64,000 nucleotides of DNA from Deltaproteobacteria bacterium (GTDB lineage Bacteria > Desulfobacterota > Syntrophia > Syntrophales > JAFGHS01), in contig JAFGHS010000043.1 of NCBI GenBank assembly GCA_016930075.1, positions 1 to 64,000 of the forward strand. The letters run 5' to 3'. The notes beneath the pieces are model-generated. The model saw only the letters and a list, made by a program, of their open reading frames with translations, was not told where the DNA came from and ran no database searches. Positions 8,146-17,665 of the stretch are shown in pieces. The position numbers were made by a program, and so were the translations under genes. Position 1 is the stretch's first letter. Each line of letters begins with the position of its first letter.

Positions 8146-9039
8146 TTAATTCTTTGAGTAAATATACTGCACCGTGCCGGATTTCCCATCGGCGCCTTTC
8201 ATTTCTTCTGCTAAAAAGGAAATGGATTCTTTTAAAATTAACTGCCAAAAGCTTCTTTTTTTCCCCCGCGGGTAAACGATGTCGGGCTCGCCTTTAATCC
8301 CCGCAAGCTTCCCGGTCAAACGAACGGCGTATCCCATATCTCCCAACTCATCCACCAGTCCTAATTTACGGGCCTGCCTGCCTGTAAAAACCCTTCCGTC
8401 GGCAATTTTTCTGAGCTCTTCTTTCGCTATTTTTCTGTCCCGTGCGATTGTCTCTAAAAGTTGATCGTAAACATCATCAATCATTTCCTGCAGCAATTCT
8501 TCTTCTTCCTGAGTCATTTTACGAAAAGGAGAGCCGATGTCTTTAAACTTTCCGCTTTTGATCACAGAGGATCTCAATCCGACTTTTTTAAACAGTTCCT
8601 CGGCATCCGCGAACTGCATGACGGCAGAGATACTGCCGGTGAGCGTCCCCGGATTGGCCACAATTTTATTGGCGGCGCAAGCAATCAGATAACCGCCGGA
8701 GGCCGCCAAAGATCCCATGGAAACAACAACCTTTTTCTTTTTCTTCAGTTCGACAACCGCCTCGTATATTTCCTGAGAAGGAGCGACGCCGCCGCCCTGC
8801 GAGTCTATTCTTAATACAACAGCCCTTATATTGTCATCCTTTCGAAACGTATCGATGTCCGCAATAATCTGCTGCGATTCAAAAATAGCGCCTTCAACAA
8901 AAACAACGCCGATTTTGTCCTTCAGGGAAAAGGAATGTCGATCTCCGGAAATCGCTGATACCCCCAAAACAAGCAGGAAAAAAACGGCAATGAGCAGGCA
9001 TAAAATTAAAAATCCCAGCAGTACCGGATGTTTTCTCAT
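8146..9039 (-). CDS. sppA: Signal peptide peptidase SppA, S49 family
   Basis: A 297-residue membrane-anchored serine protease that degrades cleaved signal peptides. One N-terminal membrane helix (residues 7-30) is followed by the S49 domain with the nucleophile S114 (SLAASGGY) and the general base K166 (SGKFKDIGSPFR). The spacing of 52 between them matches Bacillus SppA. It is the short, single-domain form. It lies 20 bases after rpsA on the same strand, with cmk further upstream, so it probably shares that transcript. Confidence 0.92.
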   Translation of the reverse strand: MRKHPVLLGFLILCLLIAVFFLLVLGVSAISGDRHSFSLKDKIGVVFVEGAIFESQQIIADIDTFRKDDNIRAVVLRIDSQGGGVAPSQEIYEAVVELKKKKKVVVSMGSLAASGGYLIACAANKIVANPGTLTGSISAVMQFADAEELFKKVGLRSSVIKSGKFKDIGSPFRKMTQEEEELLQEMIDDVYDQLLETIARDRKIAKEELRKIADGRVFTGRQARKLGLVDELGDMGYAVRLTGKLAGIKGEPDIVYPRGKKRSFWQLILKESISFLAEEMKGADGKSGTVQYIYSKN

Positions 9040-9059
9040 AATAATCTGTTCACTCTGTA

Positions 9060-10832
9060 TCAGCGCTTATCCGAATCGATGATTTTGACATCGGCTAAAG
9101 CTTTGCTCAAGTTCGAACTGATATTTTCTTTATTATTTAAATATTGATTTTCGGGATGATCTTCCCCACCCGCCTCAAAATCTTTTACACTCAACCTTAT
9201 TCTTCGGTTTTTTAAGTCTACATTTTTTACCACTGCCGATACCGTATCTCCGACAGCGAAAAGTTCAGAGGATGACTTTACTCTTTTCTGGTTTAACTCG
9301 GAAATATGAACCAGCCCTTCAATGCCTTCCTCAATTTCAACGAAAATACCGAAATCAGCGATGTTGGTCACCTTGCCCGTGACGACCGCTCCGGGGGCAT
9401 ATTTTTGACTCATTTCCTCCCAAGGGTTCTTTTCAATCTGCTTTATTCCCAGAGAAAATTTCTCATTTTCAATGTCAATGTTTAAAACAACCGCTTCAAT
9501 TTCCTGGCCTTTTTTATAGATTTCAGACGGATGTTTCACCCGATGCCGCCAGGATATATCCGACACATGGACAAGACCGTCTATCCCGTCTTCAACACCG
9601 ACAAATATCCCGAAATTTGTAATATTTCTAATGATGCCATGGATTATGGTTCCTTCGGGATACTTCTGTTTCAAGGTTTCCCAGGGGTTAGAGGTGGTCT
9701 GCTTCAAACCCAAAGATATTCGTTTGGTTTCCTGATTAACTTCAAGGATCATGGCTTCGATAGTCTGACCCACGGATAAAACCTTTGAAGGATGCTTCAT
9801 TTCCCTTGTCCAGAACATTTCCGAAACATGGATGAGCCCTTCAACACCCGGTTCCAGCTCAACAAAGACCCCGTAGTCCATCAGATTGACGACTTTCCCC
9901 GATACAATAGCGCCTACCTGATATTTTTCATTAATCATCTCCCACGGGTTATCCGTCATCTGTTTAAGACCAAGGGATACGCGCTCTTTGTCCTTGTCAA
10001 AAGAAAGAACCTTCACTTTCAGTTTATCGCCCTTATTGAAATTATCCGACGGGCGGGATATTCTTCCCCAGGAAATATCGGTTACATGAAGAAGGCCGTC
10101 AATTCCGCCCAAATCAATGAACAAACCGTAATCGGTAATATTTTTAATAACGCCTTCGACGATTTTCCCCTCTTCCATCGTTTCAAGCGTTTTCTTCTTC
10201 TCTTCGTCTCTCTCTGCTTCCAGTATCGCCCTTCTTGACAATACGACATTGTTTCTTTTTCTGTCGTACTTCAGCACATTAAACATCATGGATTTCCCGA
10301 CATATTTATCCAGATCTCTGACCGGCATAATATCCACCTGCGAGCCGGGCAGGAAAGCCAGAATGCCGATATCAACCGAAAGTCCTCCCTTTACTCTTTC
10401 TTTAACCAAACCTTTAAGCGGCGTATTCTGTTCACAGGCGATTTTCACATCATCCCATATTTTTATTTTAGCTGCTTTATCTCTTGAAAGAACAAGGTTG
10501 CCTTCAGGATCTCTTCGATCAACAAGAATTTCTATTTCATCGCCGACAGCAACGGGAATATTTCCTGCCTCGTCTCTCAATTCTCTTGCAGGAATATATC
10601 CTTCCGTCTTCCATCCAACATCAACCATGACGACATCATTATTTATCTGCACAACCTTGCCCGTCACAATCTCACCGAGCTGCAAGGTTTGCAGGCTTTG
10701 CTCGTATAGTTCCTTAAATCCGATATCCTCATCTTTTACAAGCTGAGCGCCATCCGTCTTATCTGATTTGGAATCGTCTTTAATAATGTCTTCATTGCCT
10801 TCGTCTGAAATTAAGTTATCATTGTTAACCAT
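9060..10832 (-). CDS. rpsA: 30S ribosomal protein S1
   Basis: A 590-residue protein with six S1 RNA-binding repeats. The recurring signature (GxVxNxxDYGxFVxxxxGxxGLxHxSxxSW) is clear at repeats 3 to 6, for example KNITDYGLFIDLGGIDGLLH and NITNFGIFVGVEDGIDGLVH. It binds mRNA and helps the small subunit engage leaders. It is the full six-domain length of proteobacterial S1, with a charged N-terminal tail (about 40 residues) that lengthens it slightly. GGGGG lies upstream of the ATG. The order cmk-rpsA is the common proteobacterial arrangement. Confidence 0.95.
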   Translation of the reverse strand: MVNNDNLISDEGNEDIIKDDSKSDKTDGAQLVKDEDIGFKELYEQSLQTLQLGEIVTGKVVQINNDVVMVDVGWKTEGYIPARELRDEAGNIPVAVGDEIEILVDRRDPEGNLVLSRDKAAKIKIWDDVKIACEQNTPLKGLVKERVKGGLSVDIGILAFLPGSQVDIMPVRDLDKYVGKSMMFNVLKYDRKRNNVVLSRRAILEAERDEEKKKTLETMEEGKIVEGVIKNITDYGLFIDLGGIDGLLHVTDISWGRISRPSDNFNKGDKLKVKVLSFDKDKERVSLGLKQMTDNPWEMINEKYQVGAIVSGKVVNLMDYGVFVELEPGVEGLIHVSEMFWTREMKHPSKVLSVGQTIEAMILEVNQETKRISLGLKQTTSNPWETLKQKYPEGTIIHGIIRNITNFGIFVGVEDGIDGLVHVSDISWRHRVKHPSEIYKKGQEIEAVVLNIDIENEKFSLGIKQIEKNPWEEMSQKYAPGAVVTGKVTNIADFGIFVEIEEGIEGLVHISELNQKRVKSSSELFAVGDTVSAVVKNVDLKNRRIRLSVKDFEAGGEDHPENQYLNNKENISSNLSKALADVKIIDSDKR

Positions 10833-10933
10833 TCAACATTACCCCCTGAATATTTTGTCCATTTTTACACAGCACGGGAAGCTAACATAGGCACTGTAAA
10901 ATATCAAGTTAATTAACTCTAAAAGCTTCATAG

Positions 10934-11629
10934 TTACTGTGTTTTTAACGATTCGTTTTTCTTGTTGACGAAGTTCATCATATTTTCAACAACATCCAAA
11001 ACTTTTAAATTTGACGAATCAATAATAATAGCGCCTTCAGGAATTTTCAGCGGAGCGACCGTTCTTTCACGATCCTGTTTATCCCGCATATTCAGATCAT
11101 TTTCAATCGCTCGTAAATCCGCATCTATTCCTTTTGCAATCAATTCATTATACCGTCGATTTGTTCTTACCCTGGCATTAGCGTCAAGAAAAAATTTTAC
11201 ATCAGCGTGCGGAAAAACGACTGTACCCATATCACGGCCTTCCGCGATGATTGAGCCTCTCTTGCCTGCTTCTCGCTGAATAGCAAGCAATGCATGTCTC
11301 ACCGGAATGCCGGCTGATATTTTTGAGGCCATCAATCCGATTTCTTCCGTTCTGATAAGGTCTGTCACATCTTCGCTGTCCATGAATACCTTCATGGCAT
11401 TGCCCGTCATGTAAACATTAATCTTCATGTGTTTTAGAAGATCAGACATAGCCGCTTCGTCCGAAACAGATACGTTGTTTTGGATTATTTTATAGGCAAC
11501 AGCCCTGTATAATGCACCCGTGTCGAGATAGCCATAATTCAACCGCTCAGCGAGCACTTTGCTTACGGTGCTTTTCCCGGCGCCGGCGGGACCGTCAATC
11601 GTAATGATCATGCCAATATCTTCTTTCAT
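10934..11629 (-). CDS. cmk: Cytidylate kinase
   Basis: A 231-residue P-loop kinase that phosphorylates CMP and dCMP from ATP. The Walker A loop is GPAGAGKS at residues 13-20; LDTGALYRAVAYK forms the CMP-binding side and AEGRDMGTVVFPHADVKFFLDA is the family signature. The ATG at 11629 has GGAAAAG upstream; an internal ATG (11611, MIITIDGP) would also give a normal length. It precedes rpsA by about 100 bases on the same strand. Confidence 0.93.
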   Translation of the reverse strand: MKEDIGMIITIDGPAGAGKSTVSKVLAERLNYGYLDTGALYRAVAYKIIQNNVSVSDEAAMSDLLKHMKINVYMTGNAMKVFMDSEDVTDLIRTEEIGLMASKISAGIPVRHALLAIQREAGKRGSIIAEGRDMGTVVFPHADVKFFLDANARVRTNRRYNELIAKGIDADLRAIENDLNMRDKQDRERTVAPLKIPEGAIIIDSSNLKVLDVVENMMNFVNKKNESLKTQ

Positions 11630-11728
11630 CTTAAAGCTTTTCCAACCAGTTTCTCAAATAGTAGGCGAAATTTAAGCCATATTACAGATGTTATGGACGA
11701 TCAGGCGGAAAAAGCGTTCATCTTTTGT

Positions 11729-12262
11729 CTATTTGCTGTTGTGTTTCATTTTTTTTGCCAGAGGGCCGTCTTCACGCCAGAGCCAGCAGCTGTTAATCAT
11801 GATGGCCTCATCAATGGACGGCATTTTGCCCCGTTCTGTTCGCCTGCTTAGAGCCGACCATGCACCCTGAACAGCCGCAGACCCCATAGATAGAATGAGA
11901 TTCATAATATGGGCGCACCCTTCTGAATTTGCCAGCAGGTTGCGAACGGCATCGGTAAATCCATGCTTGATCTGAAGTCCAATAAGCTTATTAACGCAGT
12001 TTTTTGCACCCCTGCAAGCCTCATTGGGAATTGCAGACAGCTCGGCGCTGATTGCGAGAATCGTTAATTGAGGTATCGAAACATCCATCTTTACCAAGAT
12101 ATGGTGAATGGTATCTTTATCACGATATTCGACTGATTCTTCATTGTCCGTGTTGTAGAGACGATCATCTTTTAAAGATCCTTCCACGGTCATAAGGTCA
12201 TCGCTTACATCATAACACCGGATCGATATGTTTCTTGAGTGGCAATGCCTGCTGCAGTTCAA
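11729..12262 (-). CDS. DUF2889 family protein
   Basis: A 177-residue protein of the DUF2889 family, function unknown. The signature is the C-terminal half: CRGAKNCVNKLIGLQIKHGFTDAVRNLL followed by GCAHIMNLILSMG, with conserved cysteines and a histidine that could bind a metal. The N-terminus SRHCHSRNISIRCYD is also typical. The chosen start is the TTG at 12262, which follows GAGGAGG by six bases; an ATG at 12289 is an alternative. The longer frame up to 12382 adds residues with no family likeness. It is divergent from the M48 protease gene. Confidence 0.65.
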   Translation of the reverse strand: MNCSRHCHSRNISIRCYDVSDDLMTVEGSLKDDRLYNTDNEESVEYRDKDTIHHILVKMDVSIPQLTILAISAELSAIPNEACRGAKNCVNKLIGLQIKHGFTDAVRNLLANSEGCAHIMNLILSMGSAAVQGAWSALSRRTERGKMPSIDEAIMINSCWLWREDGPLAKKMKHNSK

Positions 12263-12451
12263 AATGCTCCTCCTCACGTTCATCGACATTTTGACGTCCC
12301 TATAGCATATCGGCAAGGGCCGCACAATATCAAACAGCGGCATCAAATACACGCAATCACGGACAAAAAAGCAATCGTCCATGGTGATCGTAAAATTGTT
12401 AAAAAAGAACGACGTATTATGTTATAGGTGAATCCATCAGGATGATACACA

Positions 12452-13873
12452 TTGAAGGATGCATTGATGATTATTTTTCGAAAAGATACCCTTTTAACGG
12501 CAATATTGCAGATACTCATCATTTTCATTTCTTTTATGGTGACCTGTCCTTTTGCGTATGCTGCGTTTACCATCGAGGATGAAAAAAAGGTCGGCAAAGA
12601 ATTTTACGACAAACTCGAAGAAAATGATGTCATCGTCAAAGACGTCAAGGTGAATAAATACATCAACAACATCGGCCAACTCATTGTATCCAAGGCAAAC
12701 AATGTCCCTTTCGATTTTACATTTTCTGTCATCAATAGCTCTGCCATTAATGCTTTTGCCACCCCCGGCGGCTATGTCTACCTGCATCGCGGTTTGATTA
12801 ATTTAACAGAAAACGAAAGTCAACTGGCAGGGGTTCTCGCCCACGAAATCGCCCACGTCAATTCCCGGCATATCGCCGACATGATCAAAAAGTCACAGAA
12901 GGTCAATATCGCCGCCCTCGCCGCAATGCTCGCCGGGGCCTTTCTCGGCGGCGGCGGCGAGGGCACGGCTGCCGTCATGGGCTTTTCATTGGCTACAGCC
13001 ACCCACCTGAATTTGAAGTACAGCCGCCAACATGAGGAAGAGGCCGACAGGCTTGGCGCTTCTTACCTGATGAAAGCCGGGTACGACGTCGGCGCAACAC
13101 TGGATTTTCTAAGGATTATGAGGCGTTATGAATTTTACTCCAATTCGGTACCCTCCTATTTTTTGACGCATCCGGAAACGGATGCCCGCATACGCTATCT
13201 GGACGGACTCCTGCAAACAACTTACAAATTGAAGGGCAGGGAGAGTATTTTCCACAGTTATAGAAAAATTAAAATTTCCATGATGCTCGACGGCGATAAT
13301 CTGAATGCTGCTTTAAAGCATTTTCAGGATGAAACCGAAATCAATCCCCGCGACAGCGATGCCCTTTATGGTTTAGCGTTAACGCAGTTCAAGCTCGGTT
13401 TTATCAATGAAAGTCTCACGACGTTTCAAAAAGCCTATGAAGTGGCGCCAAATGATGAAGATATCTTAAGAGAGCTCGGCAAATGCTATATCAAAGCCGG
13501 ACAGACATCACAGGCGATTGCGCATCTCATCAAAGCCATTCAAATCAACCCTGAAGATGCCGATTCTCTTTTTAATCTTGGGAAAGCCTATGCGGCAGCA
13601 GGAAATTACGCCGCGGCTTTAGACAAATATAAACAAGCAGAAATACAGGACAAGGGCAATGATGAAATATACTATAATCTTGCCGTGGCCTACGGAAAAA
13701 CAAATGAAACGGGCCTCTCACACTATTATTTTGGAATATATTTCAAGAAAAAAGACCGGCGGCAAAGCGCCATTTTTCATTTTCAGGAGGCCTTGAAATT
13801 CCTATCGCAAGACGCACAAAAAAGCCAAGACATACAAGAAGAATTAAAATCTCTCCGCAAGAAAACCAGATAA
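12452..13873 (+). CDS. Periplasmic M48 metalloprotease with TPR repeats (BepA-like)
   Basis: A 473-residue secreted protein. The N-terminal hydrophobic stretch (residues 12-37, ending AYA) is a signal peptide. The zinc motif HEIAH lies at 131-135, and HEEEADRLGASYL supplies the third ligand. A glycine/alanine hydrophobic patch follows the active site, as in BepA/YfgC. The C-terminal half has four or more TPR units (SDALYGLALTQFKLG, EDILRELGKCYIKAG, ADSLFNLGKAYAAAG). The family maintains outer-membrane assembly by trimming or chaperoning LptD and BamA substrates; lptFG elsewhere in the window fits an envelope context but is not adjacent. Confidence 0.88.
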   Translation: MKDALMIIFRKDTLLTAILQILIIFISFMVTCPFAYAAFTIEDEKKVGKEFYDKLEENDVIVKDVKVNKYINNIGQLIVSKANNVPFDFTFSVINSSAINAFATPGGYVYLHRGLINLTENESQLAGVLAHEIAHVNSRHIADMIKKSQKVNIAALAAMLAGAFLGGGGEGTAAVMGFSLATATHLNLKYSRQHEEEADRLGASYLMKAGYDVGATLDFLRIMRRYEFYSNSVPSYFLTHPETDARIRYLDGLLQTTYKLKGRESIFHSYRKIKISMMLDGDNLNAALKHFQDETEINPRDSDALYGLALTQFKLGFINESLTTFQKAYEVAPNDEDILRELGKCYIKAGQTSQAIAHLIKAIQINPEDADSLFNLGKAYAAAGNYAAALDKYKQAEIQDKGNDEIYYNLAVAYGKTNETGLSHYYFGIYFKKKDRRQSAIFHFQEALKFLSQDAQKSQDIQEELKSLRKKTR

Positions 13874-13909
13874 ACGCAGCGTTCGAATCATTGATGGCAC
13901 TTTTTTTAT

Positions 13910-14602
13910 TTATCGAATCTGTACCTGTTCAATATTGTCGCTCAGGCCGGCTTTCATTAAAGCTAATTCATCAAAAGAGTAGTTCGTTTCGGAGCGATAT
14001 TTTCGGCTTAGCGTTTTTGTCGGAATAAATTGCTGAAGATAATAAAGACGGGCGTTTTTTATCAGCAGGGCTATCTCATGGATATCCGACGGCGAAAGGA
14101 GTGATTTTACAACGGTTGTACGAAATTCATAAGGAATTCCGGAAGACATGATCAATTTGATGCTCTGCCTGATTTTCGCAATGTCGATCCTGCGTCCCGT
14201 AACGGATGTATATTTTTCGAAAGGCCCCTTTATATCCATGGCGATGTAATCAATCATTTCAAGCTCTACCAGCCTGTTCAACATTTCCGGCAGGGATCCG
14301 TTGGTATCTATCTTGATCAAATACCCCAATTCCTTGATATGCTGAATGAACGGCAACAAATCCCGCTGGATGGTCGGTTCTCCCCCCGTGATGACTACGG
14401 CGTCAATTTTGCCCCGTCGCTTTTCAAGAAATGCAAACAATTCATCTTCAGAAAGAGCCTCCACATATAAACGCGGATCGACCAGCTCCGGATTGTGACA
14501 ATATCCGCACCGGAAATTGCACCCCTGTGTAAAGACAACGGCGCTGATCATACCAGGATAATCAATAAGGGATATTTTTTGCAGACCGCCGATTTTCATC
14601 AT
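13910..14602 (-). CDS. nrdG: Anaerobic ribonucleoside-triphosphate reductase activating protein
   Basis: A 230-residue radical SAM activase with cluster ligands C28-x3-C32-x2-C35 (QGCNFRCGYCHNP) and the SAM-contact motif VITGGEPTIQ. It installs the glycyl radical on NrdD using SAM and an electron. It lies 44 bases after nrdD on the same strand, so the two form the class III reductase operon. It belongs to the form with a longer C-terminal half (about 230 residues) seen in many anaerobes, compared with about 155 in E. coli. Confidence 0.92.
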   Translation of the reverse strand: MMKIGGLQKISLIDYPGMISAVVFTQGCNFRCGYCHNPELVDPRLYVEALSEDELFAFLEKRRGKIDAVVITGGEPTIQRDLLPFIQHIKELGYLIKIDTNGSLPEMLNRLVELEMIDYIAMDIKGPFEKYTSVTGRRIDIAKIRQSIKLIMSSGIPYEFRTTVVKSLLSPSDIHEIALLIKNARLYYLQQFIPTKTLSRKYRSETNYSFDELALMKAGLSDNIEQVQIR

Positions 14603-14646
14603 GAATGATTCATAATAAAAGGTGTTTATTTTATCTCGCCGGAGGG

Positions 14647-16737
14647 CTAAAAATTAAAGACCTGCCGCATTGAAAATTCTTCCTTTTTACCGTTGTTCCA
14701 CTGTTTGACGGGACGCAAATAGCCTACAACGCGCGAATACACTTCACAGGATTCACCGCATATGGGGCATTTTTCTTTCTCGCCGTTGATATATCCATGA
14801 GACGGGCAGACACTGAAGGTCGGCGTAAATGTGAGATACGGCAGGTGATAATTGGTGCATATCTTGCGGATCAATGCCTTGAGGGCCATGGCATCCTGGA
14901 TGCGCTCCCCCGCATAGGTATGAAAGACCGTGCCGCCCGTATATCTTGTCTGAATATCATCCTGCAGATCGAGGGCCTCGAAAATATCGTCCGTATAATT
15001 GACGGGCAGTTGTGTTGAATTGGTATAAAACGGATCCGCCTTCTTCTGCTTGAATTTATCTTCATTGGCACAAATGATCTCCGGATATTTTTCCTTATCG
15101 ATTTTGGCCAACCGGTAGGAAGTGCCTTCAGCGGGCGTTGATTCAAGGTTGTAATTATTCCCCGTTTCCTGCTGAAAAACGATCAGTTTTCCCCGCATAA
15201 AGTCCATAACATCTTGCGTAAACTGCTTACCTTCAGACGACGCAATGTTCTTCCCCAGGAAGTTGAGACATGCCTCATTCATGCCTAAGAGGCCTATGGT
15301 GGAAAAATGATTTTTCCAATATTCTTTAAAGCGTTTTTTTACATCCCGAAGGTAATATTTTGTGTAAGGATAGAGGCTTCCCTCCGTGAATTTTTCGAGG
15401 ACCTTTCGCTTGATTTCCAGACTTTCTTTTGCTGTTGTCATGAGCTGTGCCAGACGCTCATAGAATTCCTCCTTCGTGTCAGCCAGGTAACCGATTCTCG
15501 CCATATTGACGGTAATGACGCCTATGGAACCGGTCAGGGGATTGGAACCGAAAAGCGCTCCTCCCCTTTTTTCAAGCTCCCGGTTATCAATGCGGAGCCG
15601 GCAACACATGCTTCTTGCATCTTCCGGATTAAGATCAGAATTAATAAAATTGGAGAAATAGGGAATCCCGTACTTCGCTGTTGTTTCCCAAAGGCCGGCC
15701 AGGTTTTTATCATCCCAATTGAATTCCCGCGTAATATTATATGTCGGTATGGGAAAAGTGAACACCCGGCCTTTGGCATCCCCTTCCGCCATAACCTCCA
15801 GAAAGGCGCGATTGAACAGATTCATCTCTTCCTGAAAGTCACCATATGTTTCCTTCTGAGGTTTGCCGCCGATGATGACATTCTGGGTCGCGTAATATCG
15901 CGGAATGGTCACATCAAGAGTTACATTTGTAAAGGGGGTTTGAAAACCGACCCTCGTGGGCACGTTGATGTTGAAGATGAACTCCTGCAGCGCCTGTTTG
16001 ACCTCATCATACGTAAGACCGTCATATCGGATGAAGGGCGCCAGCAACGTATCAAAATTCGAAAAAGCCTGCGCGCCTGCGGCTTCTCCCTGAAGCGTAT
16101 AAAAGAAATTGACGACTTGACCCAATGCGCTTCTCAGATGTTTTGCCGGCTTACTCTCCACTTTTCCGGAAACACCCTTGAAGCCTTCCATCAACATGTC
16201 GTAAAGATCCCATCCGACGCAATATACGGACAATAAGCTTAAATCGTGAATGTGGAAGTCGCCTTCCATATGGGCTTTTCTGACTTCAGGCGGGTAAATC
16301 TCATTGAGCCAGTAAACCTGACTGACCTCGGATGAGATATAATTGTTCAACCCCTGGAGGGAATAATCCATGTTGCTGTTTTCATTTATTTTCCAATCTT
16401 TTTTATTCAGATACTGATCTACAAGATCAACTTCCATTTTGTTCGTGATCTCTCTTAATCGCGCATGCTGATCACGATAGATGATATACGCCTTTGCCGT
16501 TTTCCTGTAAGGGGAAGCCAGGAGAACTTCTTCCACAATATCCTGAATCTCCTCCACAGTCATCATGTGGCTGTCAAACAGTTTTTCGGCTAGGTTGAGA
16601 ACCCTGATTGTGAGCTTCCGCGACGTCGCTGCATCGAATTCACCCGTTGCAGCTCCCGCTTTGGCAATGGCATTGGTAATTTTTTCCGCATTGAATTTTA
16701 CCGAACGACCGTCTCTTTTACTGATCTTTCCATGCAT
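14647..16737 (-). CDS. nrdD: Anaerobic ribonucleoside-triphosphate reductase, class III
   Basis: A 696-residue enzyme that reduces ribonucleoside triphosphates under anoxia. It shows an N-terminal ATP cone (KRDGRSVKFNAEKITNAIAKA), the ten-stranded barrel, a C-terminal zinc site (C644, C657, C660, C664) and the glycyl-radical site at G672 (RVVGYLRP). A GGAGG ribosome site precedes the ATG. It is followed by the activase nrdG. Two probable NrdR boxes lie 70-115 bases upstream. Presence of only the oxygen-sensitive class in the window fits an anaerobe, though other classes could lie elsewhere. Confidence 0.95.
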   Translation of the reverse strand: MHGKISKRDGRSVKFNAEKITNAIAKAGAATGEFDAATSRKLTIRVLNLAEKLFDSHMMTVEEIQDIVEEVLLASPYRKTAKAYIIYRDQHARLREITNKMEVDLVDQYLNKKDWKINENSNMDYSLQGLNNYISSEVSQVYWLNEIYPPEVRKAHMEGDFHIHDLSLLSVYCVGWDLYDMLMEGFKGVSGKVESKPAKHLRSALGQVVNFFYTLQGEAAGAQAFSNFDTLLAPFIRYDGLTYDEVKQALQEFIFNINVPTRVGFQTPFTNVTLDVTIPRYYATQNVIIGGKPQKETYGDFQEEMNLFNRAFLEVMAEGDAKGRVFTFPIPTYNITREFNWDDKNLAGLWETTAKYGIPYFSNFINSDLNPEDARSMCCRLRIDNRELEKRGGALFGSNPLTGSIGVITVNMARIGYLADTKEEFYERLAQLMTTAKESLEIKRKVLEKFTEGSLYPYTKYYLRDVKKRFKEYWKNHFSTIGLLGMNEACLNFLGKNIASSEGKQFTQDVMDFMRGKLIVFQQETGNNYNLESTPAEGTSYRLAKIDKEKYPEIICANEDKFKQKKADPFYTNSTQLPVNYTDDIFEALDLQDDIQTRYTGGTVFHTYAGERIQDAMALKALIRKICTNYHLPYLTFTPTFSVCPSHGYINGEKEKCPICGESCEVYSRVVGYLRPVKQWNNGKKEEFSMRQVFNF

Positions 16738-16807
16738 AAAAATTCCTCCGCTAATAATGAAATTCTTGATGACTGTGATGATTACGAGATGATGCCGTTC
16801 CTCAGCG

Positions 16808-16853
16808 CCCCTATATATTGTGGTTGGTGCTGAGACTACTACTATATGTAGTA
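16808..16853 (-). promoter_or_regulatory. Probable pair of NrdR boxes upstream of nrdD
   Basis: CCCCTATATATTGTGG (16808-16823) matches the right half of the NrdR consensus ACACWATATWTTGTGT closely. A second near-palindrome, ACTACTATATGTAGT (16838-16852), lies about 30 bp away centre to centre, which is three helical turns and the usual NrdR spacing. ATP/dATP-sensing repression of nrdDG is therefore likely. The second box is weaker than the first. Confidence 0.6.
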
Positions 16854-16961
16854 ATAAATCAAGAAAATATTTGCTTTGCCGAAAAAGATATTTTATGGTC
16901 CATAAAAATATTCCAAGTCACTAGATTTTCAAAAAATATTTGCAAAGAAAGGTTCTTTTTC

Positions 16962-17627
16962 ATGGGTATCGATATGATTCAACCGGATCAGTTGAAGGGA
17001 TTTCTCTCTCAGGAAGAAGCATCCCGCCTTTATGAACTGGCTAAAGAGGCAAGCAAGCATGGCCCCTGTCTTGAAATCGGCAGTTATTGCGGCAAATCCT
17101 CGGCTTATCTGGGAATGGGGTGTAAAGAAAGCGGCGGCGTCCTTTTTTCCATTGACCACCATCGGGGTTCTGAAGAACAGCAACCGGGGCAGGAGTATTT
17201 TGATCCGGATCTGTTAGATAAAGAGACAGGCCTGATCGATACCTTCAGGTTATTTCGACAAACGCTTAGCCATTTTTCCCTGGAAGACACGGTGCTTCCC
17301 ATTGTTGCCAAGTCGTCTCTGGTTGCCCGGCATTGGTCAACGCCGCTCAGCCTTATCTTCATCGACGGCGGCCATACCTTTGAAGCGGCGTTCAATGATT
17401 ACAGCGGCTGGAGCTCCCATCTTATTCCCGGCGGCTATCTCATTATCCACGACATATTCCCGGATCCATCCAAAGGGGGACAAGCCCCTCACTGTATCTA
17501 TGAACTTGCTTTATCTTCAGGACTATTTCTGGAGATGCCGGCGACAGGGACCCTTGGCGTGTTGCAGCGCACATCGTGCGGGCAGATGACGGACAGAGCG
17601 CTCGGGTTGTGGGAGGATTTGAATTAA
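16962..17627 (+). CDS. Class I SAM-dependent methyltransferase (Methyltransf_24-like)
   Basis: A 221-residue protein with motif I LEIGSYCGKSSAYLG, an acidic post-I IDHH and a later LIFIDGGHTFEAAFND segment typical of the CmcI/Methyltransf_24 group, which methylates small molecules or sugars. The ATG at 16962 follows AAAGAAAGG; more upstream in-frame codons run through the nrdD promoter and are rejected. It converges on a six-gene glycoconjugate-like operon, which suggests, without proving, a shared pathway. The substrate is unknown. Confidence 0.75.
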   Translation: MGIDMIQPDQLKGFLSQEEASRLYELAKEASKHGPCLEIGSYCGKSSAYLGMGCKESGGVLFSIDHHRGSEEQQPGQEYFDPDLLDKETGLIDTFRLFRQTLSHFSLEDTVLPIVAKSSLVARHWSTPLSLIFIDGGHTFEAAFNDYSGWSSHLIPGGYLIIHDIFPDPSKGGQAPHCIYELALSSGLFLEMPATGTLGVLQRTSCGQMTDRALGLWEDLN

Positions 17628-17665
17628 TGATTTCTGAAAATTTTCAGCAAAATATGTAACGCAAA

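Noticed and set aside
15307-16236. Long plus-strand frame opposite nrdD
   Set aside because: It lies wholly antisense to a clearly recognised nrdD and has no family likeness; it is a codon-bias shadow.
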